DNA from: Ruminococcus flavefaciens
GTDB taxonomy: Bacteria; Bacillota; Clostridia; Oscillospirales; Ruminococcaceae
Direction of reading: 5' to 3'
DNA length: 64,000 nucleotides
Assembly (NCBI RefSeq): GCF_900143025.1
Contig: NZ_FRCT01000001.1
Coordinates: 62,001 to 126,000 of the forward strand
Every line of letters starts with the position of its first letter. Positions within the stretch are counted from its first letter, which is position 1. The translations under genes and the position numbers were made by a program. Shown here in pieces: positions 1 through 7,830 of this stretch. Below the pieces are notes generated by a model. The model was not told the origin of the DNA. It did not search any database and saw only the letters and a list, made by a program, of their open reading frames with translations.

Positions 1-1
1 T

Positions 2-1147
2 GCCGTTTGTTATCCCGAGGAGTCTGATTATCCTATATTCGGTGATTCTATTATTCATGCCAACAGCACATATTACTTGGTGGAAGCAAAAGTAGCAAAT
101 GTCAACGGTGCAGGAACAGATGCAAATATATATATCCGCTTTATCGGAGATAAGGGCAGTTCGGGCAAATATTTACTTGATCACAAGAACATAGATGATT
201 TTGAAAGAAACAGAGTATATAAATATATAGTTCAGTGCAATGCTGATGTCGGCAATCTGAAAAAGATCGAAATATCAAGTGATAATACAGAAAAGGAACC
301 CGATCTGCTTTTACAGTACGTAAAGGTCACAGATACAGGAAAAGAATTATTCTATAAAACAGGCAGCCTGTCCTCTTACTGGATAACTAAACAACATCCT
401 TCACGTATTTTCAGCTTGTCAAGGATAAATTATCATACTTATGATGTAACTATTACTATTGGCAAAGAAGACGGTGCAGGAACAGATGCAGGTGTCCGTA
501 TCCAGTTCTATGGCACAAACGGCATAAGCGGATATTATTTGCTTGATTCTCCTATTGATGACTTTGAAAGAGCATCTTTCAATACATACAGAGTAAAAAT
601 AGATACTAATATAGGCACATTGCAGTATATTAAAATTGACAGCGATGGAAAAGGAAAGAGTCCTGATTTTCATATCACCAATGTCGTAATAAAGGATACT
701 GCGACCCAAAGATGCTATTCATCATCAAAGTCTGCATATTTCAATTCAAAATGCCGCAATCATACATTTATTTTACAGCCAGATTCCTGCACAGAGTATT
801 TTGTAGATATACAGGTTGCAGACGAAAAAGATGCAGGAACAAATGCTAATATTTACATAAAACTTGAAGGTACAAATAACAAATCTGATTACATATTACT
901 CGATACTCCGGAAAAAGATGATTTTGAGCGAAATACATATAATCTGTTCAGAATATATGGTATTAATTTAGGTACACTGAAAAAAGTATACATAAAAAAT
1001 GGTAATGAAGGAAAAGGTCCGGGAATGAAAGTACAATATATAGATGTAACAGACAAAAGCATAAATAAAAAGTATCGTGCAAAATGCGACTATTGGATCG
1101 AAAAAGCCACTGTTTTAGAAAAGTCATTTGATTTAGTTGCTCAGTAA
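2..1147 (+). CDS. Triple PLAT/LH2-domain protein, 5' truncated by window edge
   Basis: The reading frame is open to the left edge with no stop, so the N-terminus lies outside the window; the TTG at 77 is unlikely to be the real start. The visible part is three copies of a roughly 110-residue beta-sandwich domain of the PLAT/LH2 (lipoxygenase homology) type. Each copy has a GAGTDANIYI-like strand, an LLD strand, a DDFER turn and a [NL]LGTLKKI-like strand followed by a glycine/proline turn. PLAT domains in other proteins bind lipid, membrane or protein partners; the partner here is unknown. No catalytic domain is visible, so this may be the C-terminal targeting part of a longer secreted enzyme. 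A terminator follows at 1172. Confidence 0.75.
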   Translation, partial: AVCYPEESDYPIFGDSIIHANSTYYLVEAKVANVNGAGTDANIYIRFIGDKGSSGKYLLDHKNIDDFERNRVYKYIVQCNADVGNLKKIEISSDNTEKEPDLLLQYVKVTDTGKELFYKTGSLSSYWITKQHPSRIFSLSRINYHTYDVTITIGKEDGAGTDAGVRIQFYGTNGISGYYLLDSPIDDFERASFNTYRVKIDTNIGTLQYIKIDSDGKGKSPDFHITNVVIKDTATQRCYSSSKSAYFNSKCRNHTFILQPDSCTEYFVDIQVADEKDAGTNANIYIKLEGTNNKSDYILLDTPEKDDFERNTYNLFRIYGINLGTLKKVYIKNGNEGKGPGMKVQYIDVTDKSINKKYRAKCDYWIEKATVLEKSFDLVAQ

Positions 1148-1171
1148 TTCTGCAATTCAATATATTTTCAT

Positions 1172-1209
1172 ACAGGCAGGTACAAAAATTGTAGCTGCCT
1201 GTTTTATTA
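1172..1209 (+). terminator. Rho-independent terminator of the PLAT gene
   Basis: Inverted repeat ACAGGCAGGTAC / GTAGCTGCCTGT with one mismatch, loop AAAAATT, followed by TTTTATTATTTT. Confidence 0.75.
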
Positions 1210-1265
1210 TTTTAGTACATTCGGAGTTTTTCACCGTATAAGCGCATTTTCTTCATGTCTGACAT

Positions 1266-1294
1266 TTGACAATGTATTTACGTAATGATATAAT
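1266..1294 (+). promoter_or_regulatory. Sigma-A promoter for the 1390 lipoprotein gene
   Basis: Perfect -35 TTGACA (1266-1271), 17-bp spacer, perfect -10 TATAAT (1289-1294). It leaves a leader of about 90 nt before the ATG at 1390. Confidence 0.85.
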
Positions 1295-1389
1295 AACATT
1301 ATGTGTGGTTTTATAGGGTATTGTGTTCCCTGCTATACATAAATTTATTATGGGCAGCTTGCCCGTATCAGAGATGAGAGATAAGATCA

Positions 1390-2472
1390 ATGAAATACCG
1401 ATTTTTTGCAGCTTTTACGGGCGCACTCCTGACAGTGTCAGCTCTTTCAGCCTGTTCAAACAATAATACCTCGGATTACGAGGAAAACACTCCTGCTGTT
1501 TCCGAAGATTTGACCTCGGAAATGACCGAAACCGACGCGGAAGAAGCTACAGTTCCCGTAAGAGAGGCTGATACAAAGGCTCTTTCCGAGAAAAGTGCCG
1601 CAAATCGTCCGCAGTTGGTTTTTGCAATGGACAACGGCGACTATGTATATTCCGCCTATAAAAATGATTCGGACACCCCTGTTGAGGTGTATGTCCGCAA
1701 CGACCATAAAGGTAAGACCGAGGAGCTGGATATTCCCGAGGGAAGCGAGTTATTGTACTCTGACGGTGAAAAACTGTATTATTATTCAGCCGATGATGGG
1801 CTATGCGAGTATGACAATAAGAGATCAACTCCGCTGAATAAGGAAACAAAGTCCGAAAATACGGTTAAGAGAGATAATTTCTTCTTTGCTGATGACTGCA
1901 TATATTTCGCAGTTTCAGATGATAAGGGTACTGAGATAAGATCAATGGACTATTCTGGAAAGCTCTCTGACAAGGTCTATTCCACAGAGCGCAGAAACGC
2001 CCGTATAGTCGGATTTTACGACGGTAAGCCCGTATGCTCATATGATGTGGGAACATACGGCTATATCTGCATATTCGACAGCGAAAAGAGCTCCACAGAG
2101 CTGAAAACAGGCAATAAGCCTTATATTGTCGGTGATAAGGTCTATTTCATCGACTTGAACAGCCTTTGCTGTATGCCTGTTGCAGGCGGTGAAGAGGAAA
2201 AGCTTTCCGATGAAAGATGTACGGATTTCTGTTTCTATGGGGACAAGCTCATATTTACGGACGGTACTTCCGTATTCTCAGTTGAAAACGGCAGAACAAC
2301 CACTATATTTGATACAGAAAAGCTCAACAACTGCGATTATATCTCGGGCTTGGGCATTACCGATGATAAGCTCTTTGTATGCGGCAGTTCCGGTTCATTC
2401 TGGAAAAGCATTGCCGAAATAGATGACAGCGGCAAGGTCGCAGAAGAGATAATTGCAGGCATTGACAGATAA
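1390..2472 (+). CDS. Propeller-like lipoprotein (DUF5050-like)
   Basis: A 360-residue exported lipoprotein. A basic N-terminus and hydrophobic stretch end in the lipobox LSAC, with the lipidated cysteine at residue 22. An acidic, Ser/Thr-rich linker of about 45 residues follows. The remainder is short repeats of the type 'GDKVYFID..LCCMPVAGG', alternating a displayed value and an address strand as in bacterial propeller proteins of the DUF5050 kind. It would sit on the outer face of the membrane; the ligand is unknown. It is a single gene with its own consensus promoter. Three other lipoproteins or anchored proteins in the window (3131, 4458, 12048) have the same general build. Confidence 0.7.
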   Translation: MKYRFFAAFTGALLTVSALSACSNNNTSDYEENTPAVSEDLTSEMTETDAEEATVPVREADTKALSEKSAANRPQLVFAMDNGDYVYSAYKNDSDTPVEVYVRNDHKGKTEELDIPEGSELLYSDGEKLYYYSADDGLCEYDNKRSTPLNKETKSENTVKRDNFFFADDCIYFAVSDDKGTEIRSMDYSGKLSDKVYSTERRNARIVGFYDGKPVCSYDVGTYGYICIFDSEKSSTELKTGNKPYIVGDKVYFIDLNSLCCMPVAGGEEEKLSDERCTDFCFYGDKLIFTDGTSVFSVENGRTTTIFDTEKLNNCDYISGLGITDDKLFVCGSSGSFWKSIAEIDDSGKVAEEIIAGIDR

Positions 2473-2506
2473 GCCCTTCTATATATAGTCCGAAAAAGCC
2501 ATTTTT

Positions 2507-2535
2507 TCAATGGAAAACCATTGATTATCAGATAT
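2507..2535 (+). terminator. Weak terminator after the 1390 lipoprotein
   Basis: Short hairpin TCAATGG-AAAA-CCATTGA, then an AT-rich stretch with a T run at 2534-2545. Weak compared with the others in this window. Confidence 0.4.
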
Positions 2536-2556
2536 ATTTTTTTATTTTAATCAATA

Positions 2557-3030
2557 ATGAAAACAGATGAACTTCTCGCGTTACTGTTCTTAGTGCTTAT
2601 TATTGCCGCGGCAATATGGCTTTACAGGAAGCTCCACAAGCCCGATCTCACTAAGCTTTACAACGCAAAGACCATTCTCACTGACAGAGAATACGAGTTT
2701 TACAAGCGCCTGAAGCCCCTTGCCGATGAATACGGTCTCAGTATCTACAGCAAGGTAAGGCTCGCAGACCTTATCGAACCCAAACCAAAAGCCGAAAATC
2801 CATACTGGATGGAGTGCTTCAATAAAATAAAGGCTAAACATATCGACTTCGCACTTGCGGACGAGGATACGGCTATCGTGGCTCTTATCGAGCTCGATGA
2901 TACCTCTCATGCCCGTCCCGACCGTGTGGAGCGTGATGACTTTGTAAACGCTGTTCTCGAAAATACAGGCTATACCCTGCTACGTACATATGGGGAGCTT
3001 GATGTTATCGAGGAATACCTCAGTATGTAA
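2557..3030 (+). CDS. Membrane-anchored DUF2726 protein
   Basis: 157 residues. Residues 5-24 form one transmembrane helix, followed by a basic stretch. The soluble part carries the DUF2726 pattern: an early LTDREYEFYKRLKPL helix, a strand 'DFALADEDTAIVALIELDD', and 'SH...DRVERDDFVNAVLENTGYTLLR'. The family is related to the PD-(D/E)XK nuclease fold, and the strand bearing ELDD and the later LLR strand fit that, but nuclease activity has not been shown here. No Shine-Dalgarno sequence precedes the ATG (the upstream bases are nearly all A and T), which is unusual in this window. A strong terminator follows. Confidence 0.75.
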   Translation: MKTDELLALLFLVLIIAAAIWLYRKLHKPDLTKLYNAKTILTDREYEFYKRLKPLADEYGLSIYSKVRLADLIEPKPKAENPYWMECFNKIKAKHIDFALADEDTAIVALIELDDTSHARPDRVERDDFVNAVLENTGYTLLRTYGELDVIEEYLSM

Positions 3031-3046
3031 GCCGTTAGCCATTAGC
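3031..3046 (+). repeat. TTAGCCN heptad array, left arm of a compound repeat
   Basis: GCCGTTAGCCATTAGC: two 7-bp units TTAGCCN directly after the stop codon of the DUF2726 gene. An inverted array lies at 3117-3133. Confidence 0.6.
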
Positions 3047-3047
3047 G

Positions 3048-3078
3048 AAAAAAGGACTGCAATTGCAGTCCTTTTTTA
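3048..3078 (+). terminator. Terminator between heptad arrays
   Basis: Perfect palindrome with arms AAGGACTGCAA / TTGCAGTCCTT and runs of A before and T after, so it can stop transcription from both sides. It serves the DUF2726 gene and lies inside the compound heptad repeat. Confidence 0.85.
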
Positions 3079-3116
3079 TTTTTGTATTTGTTTTCTAAGT
3101 TACGGGACGCCGTCTC

Positions 3117-3133
3117 CTAAAGGCTAACGGCTA
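3117..3133 (-). repeat. Inverted TTAGCCN heptad array, right arm
   Basis: CTAAAGGCTAACGGCTA is the inverted form of the 3031 array. It overlaps the TAG stop of the minus-strand lipoprotein gene ending at 3131. Confidence 0.6.
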
Positions 3134-4465
3134 TTTAACAGTTACGGTATAGACCTTATTTACCTTATTTGATGAGAGTACTATGCCGCCTTTTCCTGAT
3201 CGCGGCTGAATACTTGTATTATATTCCTCATAGGCATTAAAAGTCACCTTGTCGCCTATGGTCTTTAGTCCGATATAGTTATCGTTTTCGGTTATCGGAT
3301 ATGTTATGCCCAGCTCGGGTATCATGCAGTATACACGCGATCCGACACCGGTACTTTTACAGCCGATAAACAGGAAGCCGTTGCAGTATGCTGTTGCATT
3401 GCCAAGCTCTGTTGCGTTGATAAGGTAGTGCTCCATTTTTTCAAGGTCATACATATGTAAATATACATTGTTGTTTATAATGAATTTGTTTTCATCGGCA
3501 TAGATGATAGCTCCGCTTGTAAACGAAGTCGATACGCGGTAATACTCACTTACCATATCAAGCTTGCGCTTGCCTTCGGGCTTTACAAGGAAATAGTTCA
3601 CTCCGTTGAAGGTATTGTTTGAAATGCTTTTCTCGCCGATGTCCTTTAATTCGCTGCCGATAAAGCTGTCGGAGGCGGAGTCATAGTACATGACATCAGT
3701 TACTTCGCCGCCCTTGTTCATAAGTTGAATGGCAGGAAAGCACCTGTCGTCCTGATAAAACCATACTGACTTGTCAAAGTCGCTTTCCTCGAATATAGTC
3801 CTTGTATCGCCTGTGATCATATCATAGGCGTATATTTTTGTAGTGCTTTCACTGGCGTTTTCTATACCATAAAACATCTCATTTTCTATTAAAATAGGGG
3901 TATTGCAGTAATGCTCGTTTATATCCTTCGATGACCAGCTGAATATCTCCTCGTTTGTGCCGCTTTTTTCGTCATAGTGGTAAAGTGAGAAATCGTATCT
4001 TCCGTATATAAAGTTTGGGTATTCGACGACAATATAGCATTTTCCCTCATACATAGAACAGCTTTGTGCAATTCCGTTAACTGCCATATTTGAGATATCT
4101 GACCAGTCGTATTCCATATTTTCATTATTCAGATTCATATCTAAGAAATAATTCCCGATATACTCCTCGGTATTGCATATTGGGATCCTGCTGCCGAAAG
4201 TGAGCTCGCTTATGTCGATACAGCTTACCTCAACATGAGGCTCTTTATCGGGATATGAAAGATTTATCTCAACTGTCCTGAATTCGTCATCGGTGTACTC
4301 GCGGTATTCTCTTACATTGCCGCTGTCTACGGGAGTATCGCCTGTATCCTCGTTTACCGTTGTATCAGTGAGTTTGGGTTCGGGCTTTTTCTTGTCCTCG
4401 CAGGCTGTCAGCACGGACGAAAGTACTAAAACTGCCCCGATACAGCAGGTTATCCGTTTATTCAT
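3131..4465 (-). CDS. Propeller-like lipoprotein, paralogue of the 4458 gene
   Basis: A 444-residue lipoprotein with lipobox LTAC near residue 22, a charged linker, and a beta-rich domain. Shared motifs with its upstream neighbour show a tandem duplication: 'YREYTDDEFRTVEINL' against 'YMEFTEDSFKTVEVNL', then 'SEL.FG..IP.C.TE.Y', 'YDLEKMEHYLI' and 'MIPELGITYPI'. The ATG at 4465 has AAAGGAGG upstream and overlaps the end of the neighbour's reading frame by 8 bp, so the two are translationally coupled. A GTG one codon upstream is also possible. Role unknown; it would be displayed outside the membrane. Confidence 0.7.
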   Translation of the reverse strand: MNKRITCCIGAVLVLSSVLTACEDKKKPEPKLTDTTVNEDTGDTPVDSGNVREYREYTDDEFRTVEINLSYPDKEPHVEVSCIDISELTFGSRIPICNTEEYIGNYFLDMNLNNENMEYDWSDISNMAVNGIAQSCSMYEGKCYIVVEYPNFIYGRYDFSLYHYDEKSGTNEEIFSWSSKDINEHYCNTPILIENEMFYGIENASESTTKIYAYDMITGDTRTIFEESDFDKSVWFYQDDRCFPAIQLMNKGGEVTDVMYYDSASDSFIGSELKDIGEKSISNNTFNGVNYFLVKPEGKRKLDMVSEYYRVSTSFTSGAIIYADENKFIINNNVYLHMYDLEKMEHYLINATELGNATAYCNGFLFIGCKSTGVGSRVYCMIPELGITYPITENDNYIGLKTIGDKVTFNAYEEYNTSIQPRSGKGGIVLSSNKVNKVYTVTVK

Positions 4466-5951
4466 CACCTTCCTCCTTTGTGAACCACATTCTTATATTA
4501 TCGTAATCGTAATATGTACCTATTACGTTGCCGTCAGAGTGGGTTACTTCATGCTCACCCTTTCTCTTGCTTATGGTAAAGCATACGCTGTTGTCATAAA
4601 GGTCGGAAATCGACATCATATCGCTAAGCCGTGAGTCAAATTCGTCTGACTCGAATTCAGCAAGTGGGAAAGTAAGTCCCAGCTCGGGCATGATATAATA
4701 CATACAGCCGCCTGTACCTGTTGAGTATGTGATAAGTCCGTCATATGCGTATTTGCAGTTATTTGCCCCGATGCCGCCGAAGTCTATGATATAGTGCATT
4801 GACTTTTCAAGGTCGAATACGTGGACAATGGCTTTCAATGAGTTCATTTCACTGCTTCCGAGTCTTACTACAAGCCTCTTTTTGTCGGCATGGAGTATAT
4901 CACAGCCTGTCAGACCTGTAGATACTCTGTAATAGTCGGTGCAAACGTCGTATTTGCGTGTACCCTCGGGCTTTTCCTTCCATGCGAAAAGCTCTCCGTA
5001 TATAGCAGGGCACTTCTCTGTGCCCGAACGTGATTCATCAGTGCTCTCATATACGGAATAAAGCTCCTTCCATGTCTTGCTGTCAAAGTCGAATTCCTTC
5101 ATTGTGGTAGTTTGTCCCAAAATCAAATAATTCTTTCCGTCGTTGTATGTAGATATGTATTCGCCTGATTTTGGCTCGTAATCATCAGGGACTTCCTTTT
5201 TGTCCGAGATAACATCACTTACTATGAGTCTGTCTGCGGAATTGCTGACAATATATCCATATGAATTTATATCATTGTTTGGTTCAAGTATGGTCACAAG
5301 CTCACTTTTTTCCTCATCAAGCCAGCAGAGCCCTTTTTCCTCGGTATAGACGTAAAGAACACTGTTTATCGCGTAAAGCTGCCTGATACGAAGACTGTTT
5401 TCAGGGTCGGAATAGTGAAATAGCTCCTCTTTTTCCTTTGTGAGACCGTTTACGCGGAATATGGACTCTTCATGCTGTCCGTAACACCAGGTATCATAAT
5501 TTATGCATAAATAAAAGTTGTTCCCGTAAAGGCAGGTCTCATATATCTGTCCCTTTGTTGGCTCTGTGCAGGTGCTTTTCCATTTTTCCTCTATCTGCCT
5601 TCGGTAATCCTCATCTGTTTCCGCACTTAGGTCGGGCTTGTATTTATCGCGGTAGTCCTCGGTCTTGCAGACGGGGATACATTCTCCGAAATCAAGCTCT
5701 GACATATTCAGCATATAAGAGGTTATCGGCGGCTTTCTGTCGGTTATATTAAGATTTACCTCAACGGTCTTGAAACTGTCCTCGGTAAATTCCATGTAGT
5801 CCTGCTTTACAGGCTCGTCAAGTGCAGGCTCACTGCCGCCGTCCTCAACGGTAACAGGCTGTTTTTCAGGCTTTTCTTTTTTCTTTTCACTGCATGAAAA
5901 AGCACTTGCGGTCAGTGCTAAGGCTGCTATTATACTGATTATTTTTTTCAT
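4458..5951 (-). CDS. Propeller-like lipoprotein, first gene of a two-gene operon
   Basis: A 497-residue lipoprotein with signal sequence and lipobox AFSC (Cys at about 20), a lysine/glutamate linker, then a beta-rich domain with repeated sensor-like strands. It is homologous along its whole length to the following gene, about 50 residues longer, and ends inside that gene's start. The ATG has a G-rich ribosome binding site (AAGGGGGGGA). A minus-strand promoter lies at 5975-6003. No enzymatic motif is recognisable; function is unknown. Confidence 0.7.
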   Translation of the reverse strand: MKKIISIIAALALTASAFSCSEKKKEKPEKQPVTVEDGGSEPALDEPVKQDYMEFTEDSFKTVEVNLNITDRKPPITSYMLNMSELDFGECIPVCKTEDYRDKYKPDLSAETDEDYRRQIEEKWKSTCTEPTKGQIYETCLYGNNFYLCINYDTWCYGQHEESIFRVNGLTKEKEELFHYSDPENSLRIRQLYAINSVLYVYTEEKGLCWLDEEKSELVTILEPNNDINSYGYIVSNSADRLIVSDVISDKKEVPDDYEPKSGEYISTYNDGKNYLILGQTTTMKEFDFDSKTWKELYSVYESTDESRSGTEKCPAIYGELFAWKEKPEGTRKYDVCTDYYRVSTGLTGCDILHADKKRLVVRLGSSEMNSLKAIVHVFDLEKSMHYIIDFGGIGANNCKYAYDGLITYSTGTGGCMYYIMPELGLTFPLAEFESDEFDSRLSDMMSISDLYDNSVCFTISKRKGEHEVTHSDGNVIGTYYDYDNIRMWFTKEEGDE

Positions 5952-5974
5952 ACGGATCCCCCCCTTGAGTGGTT

Positions 5975-6003
5975 TATATATATAAGTGATCTCAGAAGGT
6001 CAA
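5975..6003 (-). promoter_or_regulatory. Promoter of the lipoprotein pair
   Basis: Read on the minus strand: TTGACC (6003-5998), 17-bp spacer, TATATA (5980-5975), about 25 bp before the start codon at 5951. Confidence 0.55.
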
Positions 6004-6202
6004 AAAGACGATAAGTTGATATATTTTTTTGTTTTAACAATGGAGCTATCAACGTTTTTATAGAAATAATATATTAAAGCAGCTGTTAAGCCTATTTTAC
6101 AGGATAGAGCATAAATTGTCAATAAGCAGGAGCTTGACAGGATAGGACATTGTTGTTTTATTATCAGCTGCTTTGTGCAGGCAGCTTTTTCAAACTTTCC
6201 TC

Positions 6203-6231
6203 TTGACAAATGGTAAGATATGTGCTAATAT
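6203..6231 (+). promoter_or_regulatory. Promoter of the T-box / thrS transcription unit
   Basis: TTGACA (6203-6208), 17-bp spacer, TAATAT (6226-6231); predicted start near 6238, just before the T-box leader. The preceding 200 bp (6004-6202) holds nothing else I can identify. Confidence 0.8.
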
Positions 6232-6237
6232 AAGTTT

Positions 6238-6484
6238 ACAATAGTCCGTAAAACGTAGATGAGGAAGGCTTTTCCCGACAGCAACGTTCACAGAGAGCTG
6301 CCATTTCGGTGCGAGGCAGCAGCGTTCAGGGTAATAGCACACCGCCTCTGAGTACGCCCAATAAGCGTCGGGAGCTCCCGTTACAGAGCACTTGAGATAT
6401 GGAGAAAGCTCCATGTGAATCAGGGTGGAACCACGGTAATTATCGTCCCTTATGCCTAATTATAGGCGTAAGGGGCTTTTTTGT
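6238..6484 (+). promoter_or_regulatory. T-box riboswitch, threonine-type (specifier ACC)
   Basis: The T-box sequence AGGGTGGAACCACGG is at 6422-6436. The distal stem I features are present at about 6294-6323: AGAGAGCTGCC paired with GGCAGC, with the GGTGCGA loop. On the 3' side of stem I the sequence ACC-G-CC-TCTGAG (6341 on) matches the usual arrangement of specifier, purine, CC and TTTGAG, giving specifier codon ACC for tRNA-Thr. A terminator hairpin ends the leader at 6483. Uncharged tRNA-Thr should favour the antiterminator and allow readthrough. The next gene is not thrS; thrS starts about 1.35 kb downstream in the same transcription unit. Confidence 0.88.
6444..6483 (+). terminator. T-box-controlled terminator
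   Basis: CCCTTATGCCT and AGGCGTAAGGG pair, followed by GCTTTTTTG. Its left arm overlaps the segment next to the T-box sequence, as expected for antiterminator competition. Confidence 0.85.
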
Positions 6485-6500
6485 TCTAAGGAGGTAAATC

Positions 6501-6812
6501 ATGGCTTATAATCTGCATATTTTTAGAGGAACAGACTGGACAGACGGTGCTGATGAACCAATCACAGCAGATGAGCTTCTCAGCATTGACGGCGTTGAGA
6601 AATTCAGCCAGCCGCCCATAACAAATCCAAGAACAGGTCTTTCAATGAGTATGGGAATGGATAATATGTATTCATATGGTAAAGCTGTATTCATGCTTGA
6701 AGACGGTATGATAACCGTTGCCTGCCGAAACGAAGATGTTCCTGATGTCATGCGTCCTTTAGCAGAAGCTCTCGGAGCTGTTATTCAGGGAGACGAGGAA
6801 GAATTCTATTGA
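6501..6812 (+). CDS. Hypothetical protein, first gene after the T-box
   Basis: A 103-residue acidic soluble protein, unrecognised. It starts 'MAYNLHIFRGTDW' and later has 'EPITADELLSI', a glycine/methionine-rich middle and a C-terminal acidic tail (DEEEFY). The opening strand followed by an 'PIT..E' turn recalls small uncharacterised proteins of other Firmicutes, but I cannot assign a family. It has a perfect ribosome binding site (TAAGGAGGT) 15 bp after the T-box terminator, so it is expressed only when that terminator is read through. No signal peptide or membrane segment. Confidence 0.7.
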   Translation: MAYNLHIFRGTDWTDGADEPITADELLSIDGVEKFSQPPITNPRTGLSMSMGMDNMYSYGKAVFMLEDGMITVACRNEDVPDVMRPLAEALGAVIQGDEEEFY

Positions 6813-6847
6813 TAAAATAGTAATGCCGCTGTAAAGAAGGTGAGAAA

Positions 6848-7228
6848 GTGAGCAATATCAAGTACAACGAGCACGAGGAAGCATACGAGCTGCCGTATAA
6901 GATATGGGGCGAGATGATGACTGTACGCTTTTATACCGAAAGCGAGGAGACTATAATCAGCAGCCTCAAGGATATCGCAAAAAAGCTGGCTCAGCTCGAC
7001 AGCGGAAAGAGTACCATAGCAGGTATGCTTATCGACGAAGGCTACTATGAGGGCAGCGCGGCTGACTCTCTCGCAAAGATACTGAAAATGGAGAACGTTT
7101 ACGTTGATATCGACGACGATGATATAGTTGTCTGTTTTGACACCGGAACAGACGATGGCTTTATGAAGAATTTCGCCCATGTGGAGCTTTTCGGCGAGTT
7201 GTTTGAAATAACAGGCTGGGTCACATGA
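6848..7228 (+). CDS. Hypothetical protein, second gene after the T-box
   Basis: 126 residues, acidic and soluble, starting at GTG with AGAAGGTGAG upstream. The pattern 'LPYKIWGEMMTVRFYTESEE', 'LKDIAKKLAQLDSGK' and the C-terminal 'HVELFGELFEITGWVT' suggests an alpha/beta fold resembling DUF2262/DUF2004-type proteins, an uncertain match. The stop codon is 1 bp before the RAYT start, so the two are probably translated together. Nothing in it points to threonine metabolism. Confidence 0.65.
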   Translation: MSNIKYNEHEEAYELPYKIWGEMMTVRFYTESEETIISSLKDIAKKLAQLDSGKSTIAGMLIDEGYYEGSAADSLAKILKMENVYVDIDDDDIVVCFDTGTDDGFMKNFAHVELFGELFEITGWVT

Positions 7229-7229
7229 A

Positions 7230-7805
7230 ATGGACAGACCTCAGCGGAAGGATATACGCCTCGATAATTACGATTATTCCCGCAGCGGCGCGTATTTCGT
7301 GACGATATGCACCAGAAATAAAATGTGCATTTTCTGGGATAACAACGATAAATACCGCCCGATTTTGTCAAATATTGAGGCAACGGAAAAACAAAATGTA
7401 GGGGCGCACAGTGTGCGCCCGCAAATTAAAAATCACGATAAAAAGATACATTTGTCTGATATTGGAAAAACTGTAAAAGAAGGATTGAAAAATATTAATC
7501 ACTATTATCCAATGGTAATGGTTGATAAATATGTGATAATGCCTAATCATATCCATGTAATTATTCGTATTGAAGCGGATAATGTGGGAATTGAAACAGG
7601 CGGGCGCACACTGTGCGCCCCTACATTATCGCTTATCATCAAAAATTTCAAAGAATTTGTTACAAAACAAATTGGTTTTTCCGTATGGCAAAGGTCGTTT
7701 TACGACCGTGTATTGCGGAATGAATGGGAATACCGCAATGCGTGGCAATACATCGAAAATAATCCCGAAAATTGGGAAAACGATGAATTATTCAGTAAAG
7801 AATAA
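7230..7805 (+). CDS. REP-associated tyrosine transposase (RAYT, Y1/HUH family)
   Basis: 191 residues, within the usual length for single-domain RAYTs. Diagnostic features are the N-terminal 'RSGAYFVTICT' strand, the HUH motif His-Ile-His at 107-109 in 'YVIMPNHIHVII', 'VWQRSFYDRVLR' and the C-terminal 'AWQYIENNPENW', whose Tyr174 is the likely nucleophile. RAYTs process single-stranded palindromes (REP sequences) and are thought to spread them. Two identical copies of this genome's GTAGGGG palindrome lie inside the gene, in inverted orientation (7397-7421 and 7601-7625), coding for GAHSVRP and GRTLCAP in what should be loops on either side of the HUH strand. It has no ribosome binding site of its own and depends on the preceding gene. 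Confidence 0.9.
   Translation: MDRPQRKDIRLDNYDYSRSGAYFVTICTRNKMCIFWDNNDKYRPILSNIEATEKQNVGAHSVRPQIKNHDKKIHLSDIGKTVKEGLKNINHYYPMVMVDKYVIMPNHIHVIIRIEADNVGIETGGRTLCAPTLSLIIKNFKEFVTKQIGFSVWQRSFYDRVLRNEWEYRNAWQYIENNPENWENDELFSKE
7397..7421 (+). repeat. GTAGGGG palindrome inside the RAYT gene, copy 1
   Basis: TGTAGG leading into GGGCGCACAGTGTGCGCCC (9-bp arms around one base), then G. Exact reverse complement of 7601-7625. It is read in frame as about residues 57-64 of the transposase. Confidence 0.85.
7601..7625 (-). repeat. GTAGGGG palindrome inside the RAYT gene, copy 2 (inverted)
   Basis: Identical over 25 bp to 7397-7421 but in the opposite direction, 180 bp downstream; it codes for about residues 124-131. 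Confidence 0.85.
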
Positions 7806-7830
7806 AATTATTATATAAGGAGAGATCGAC

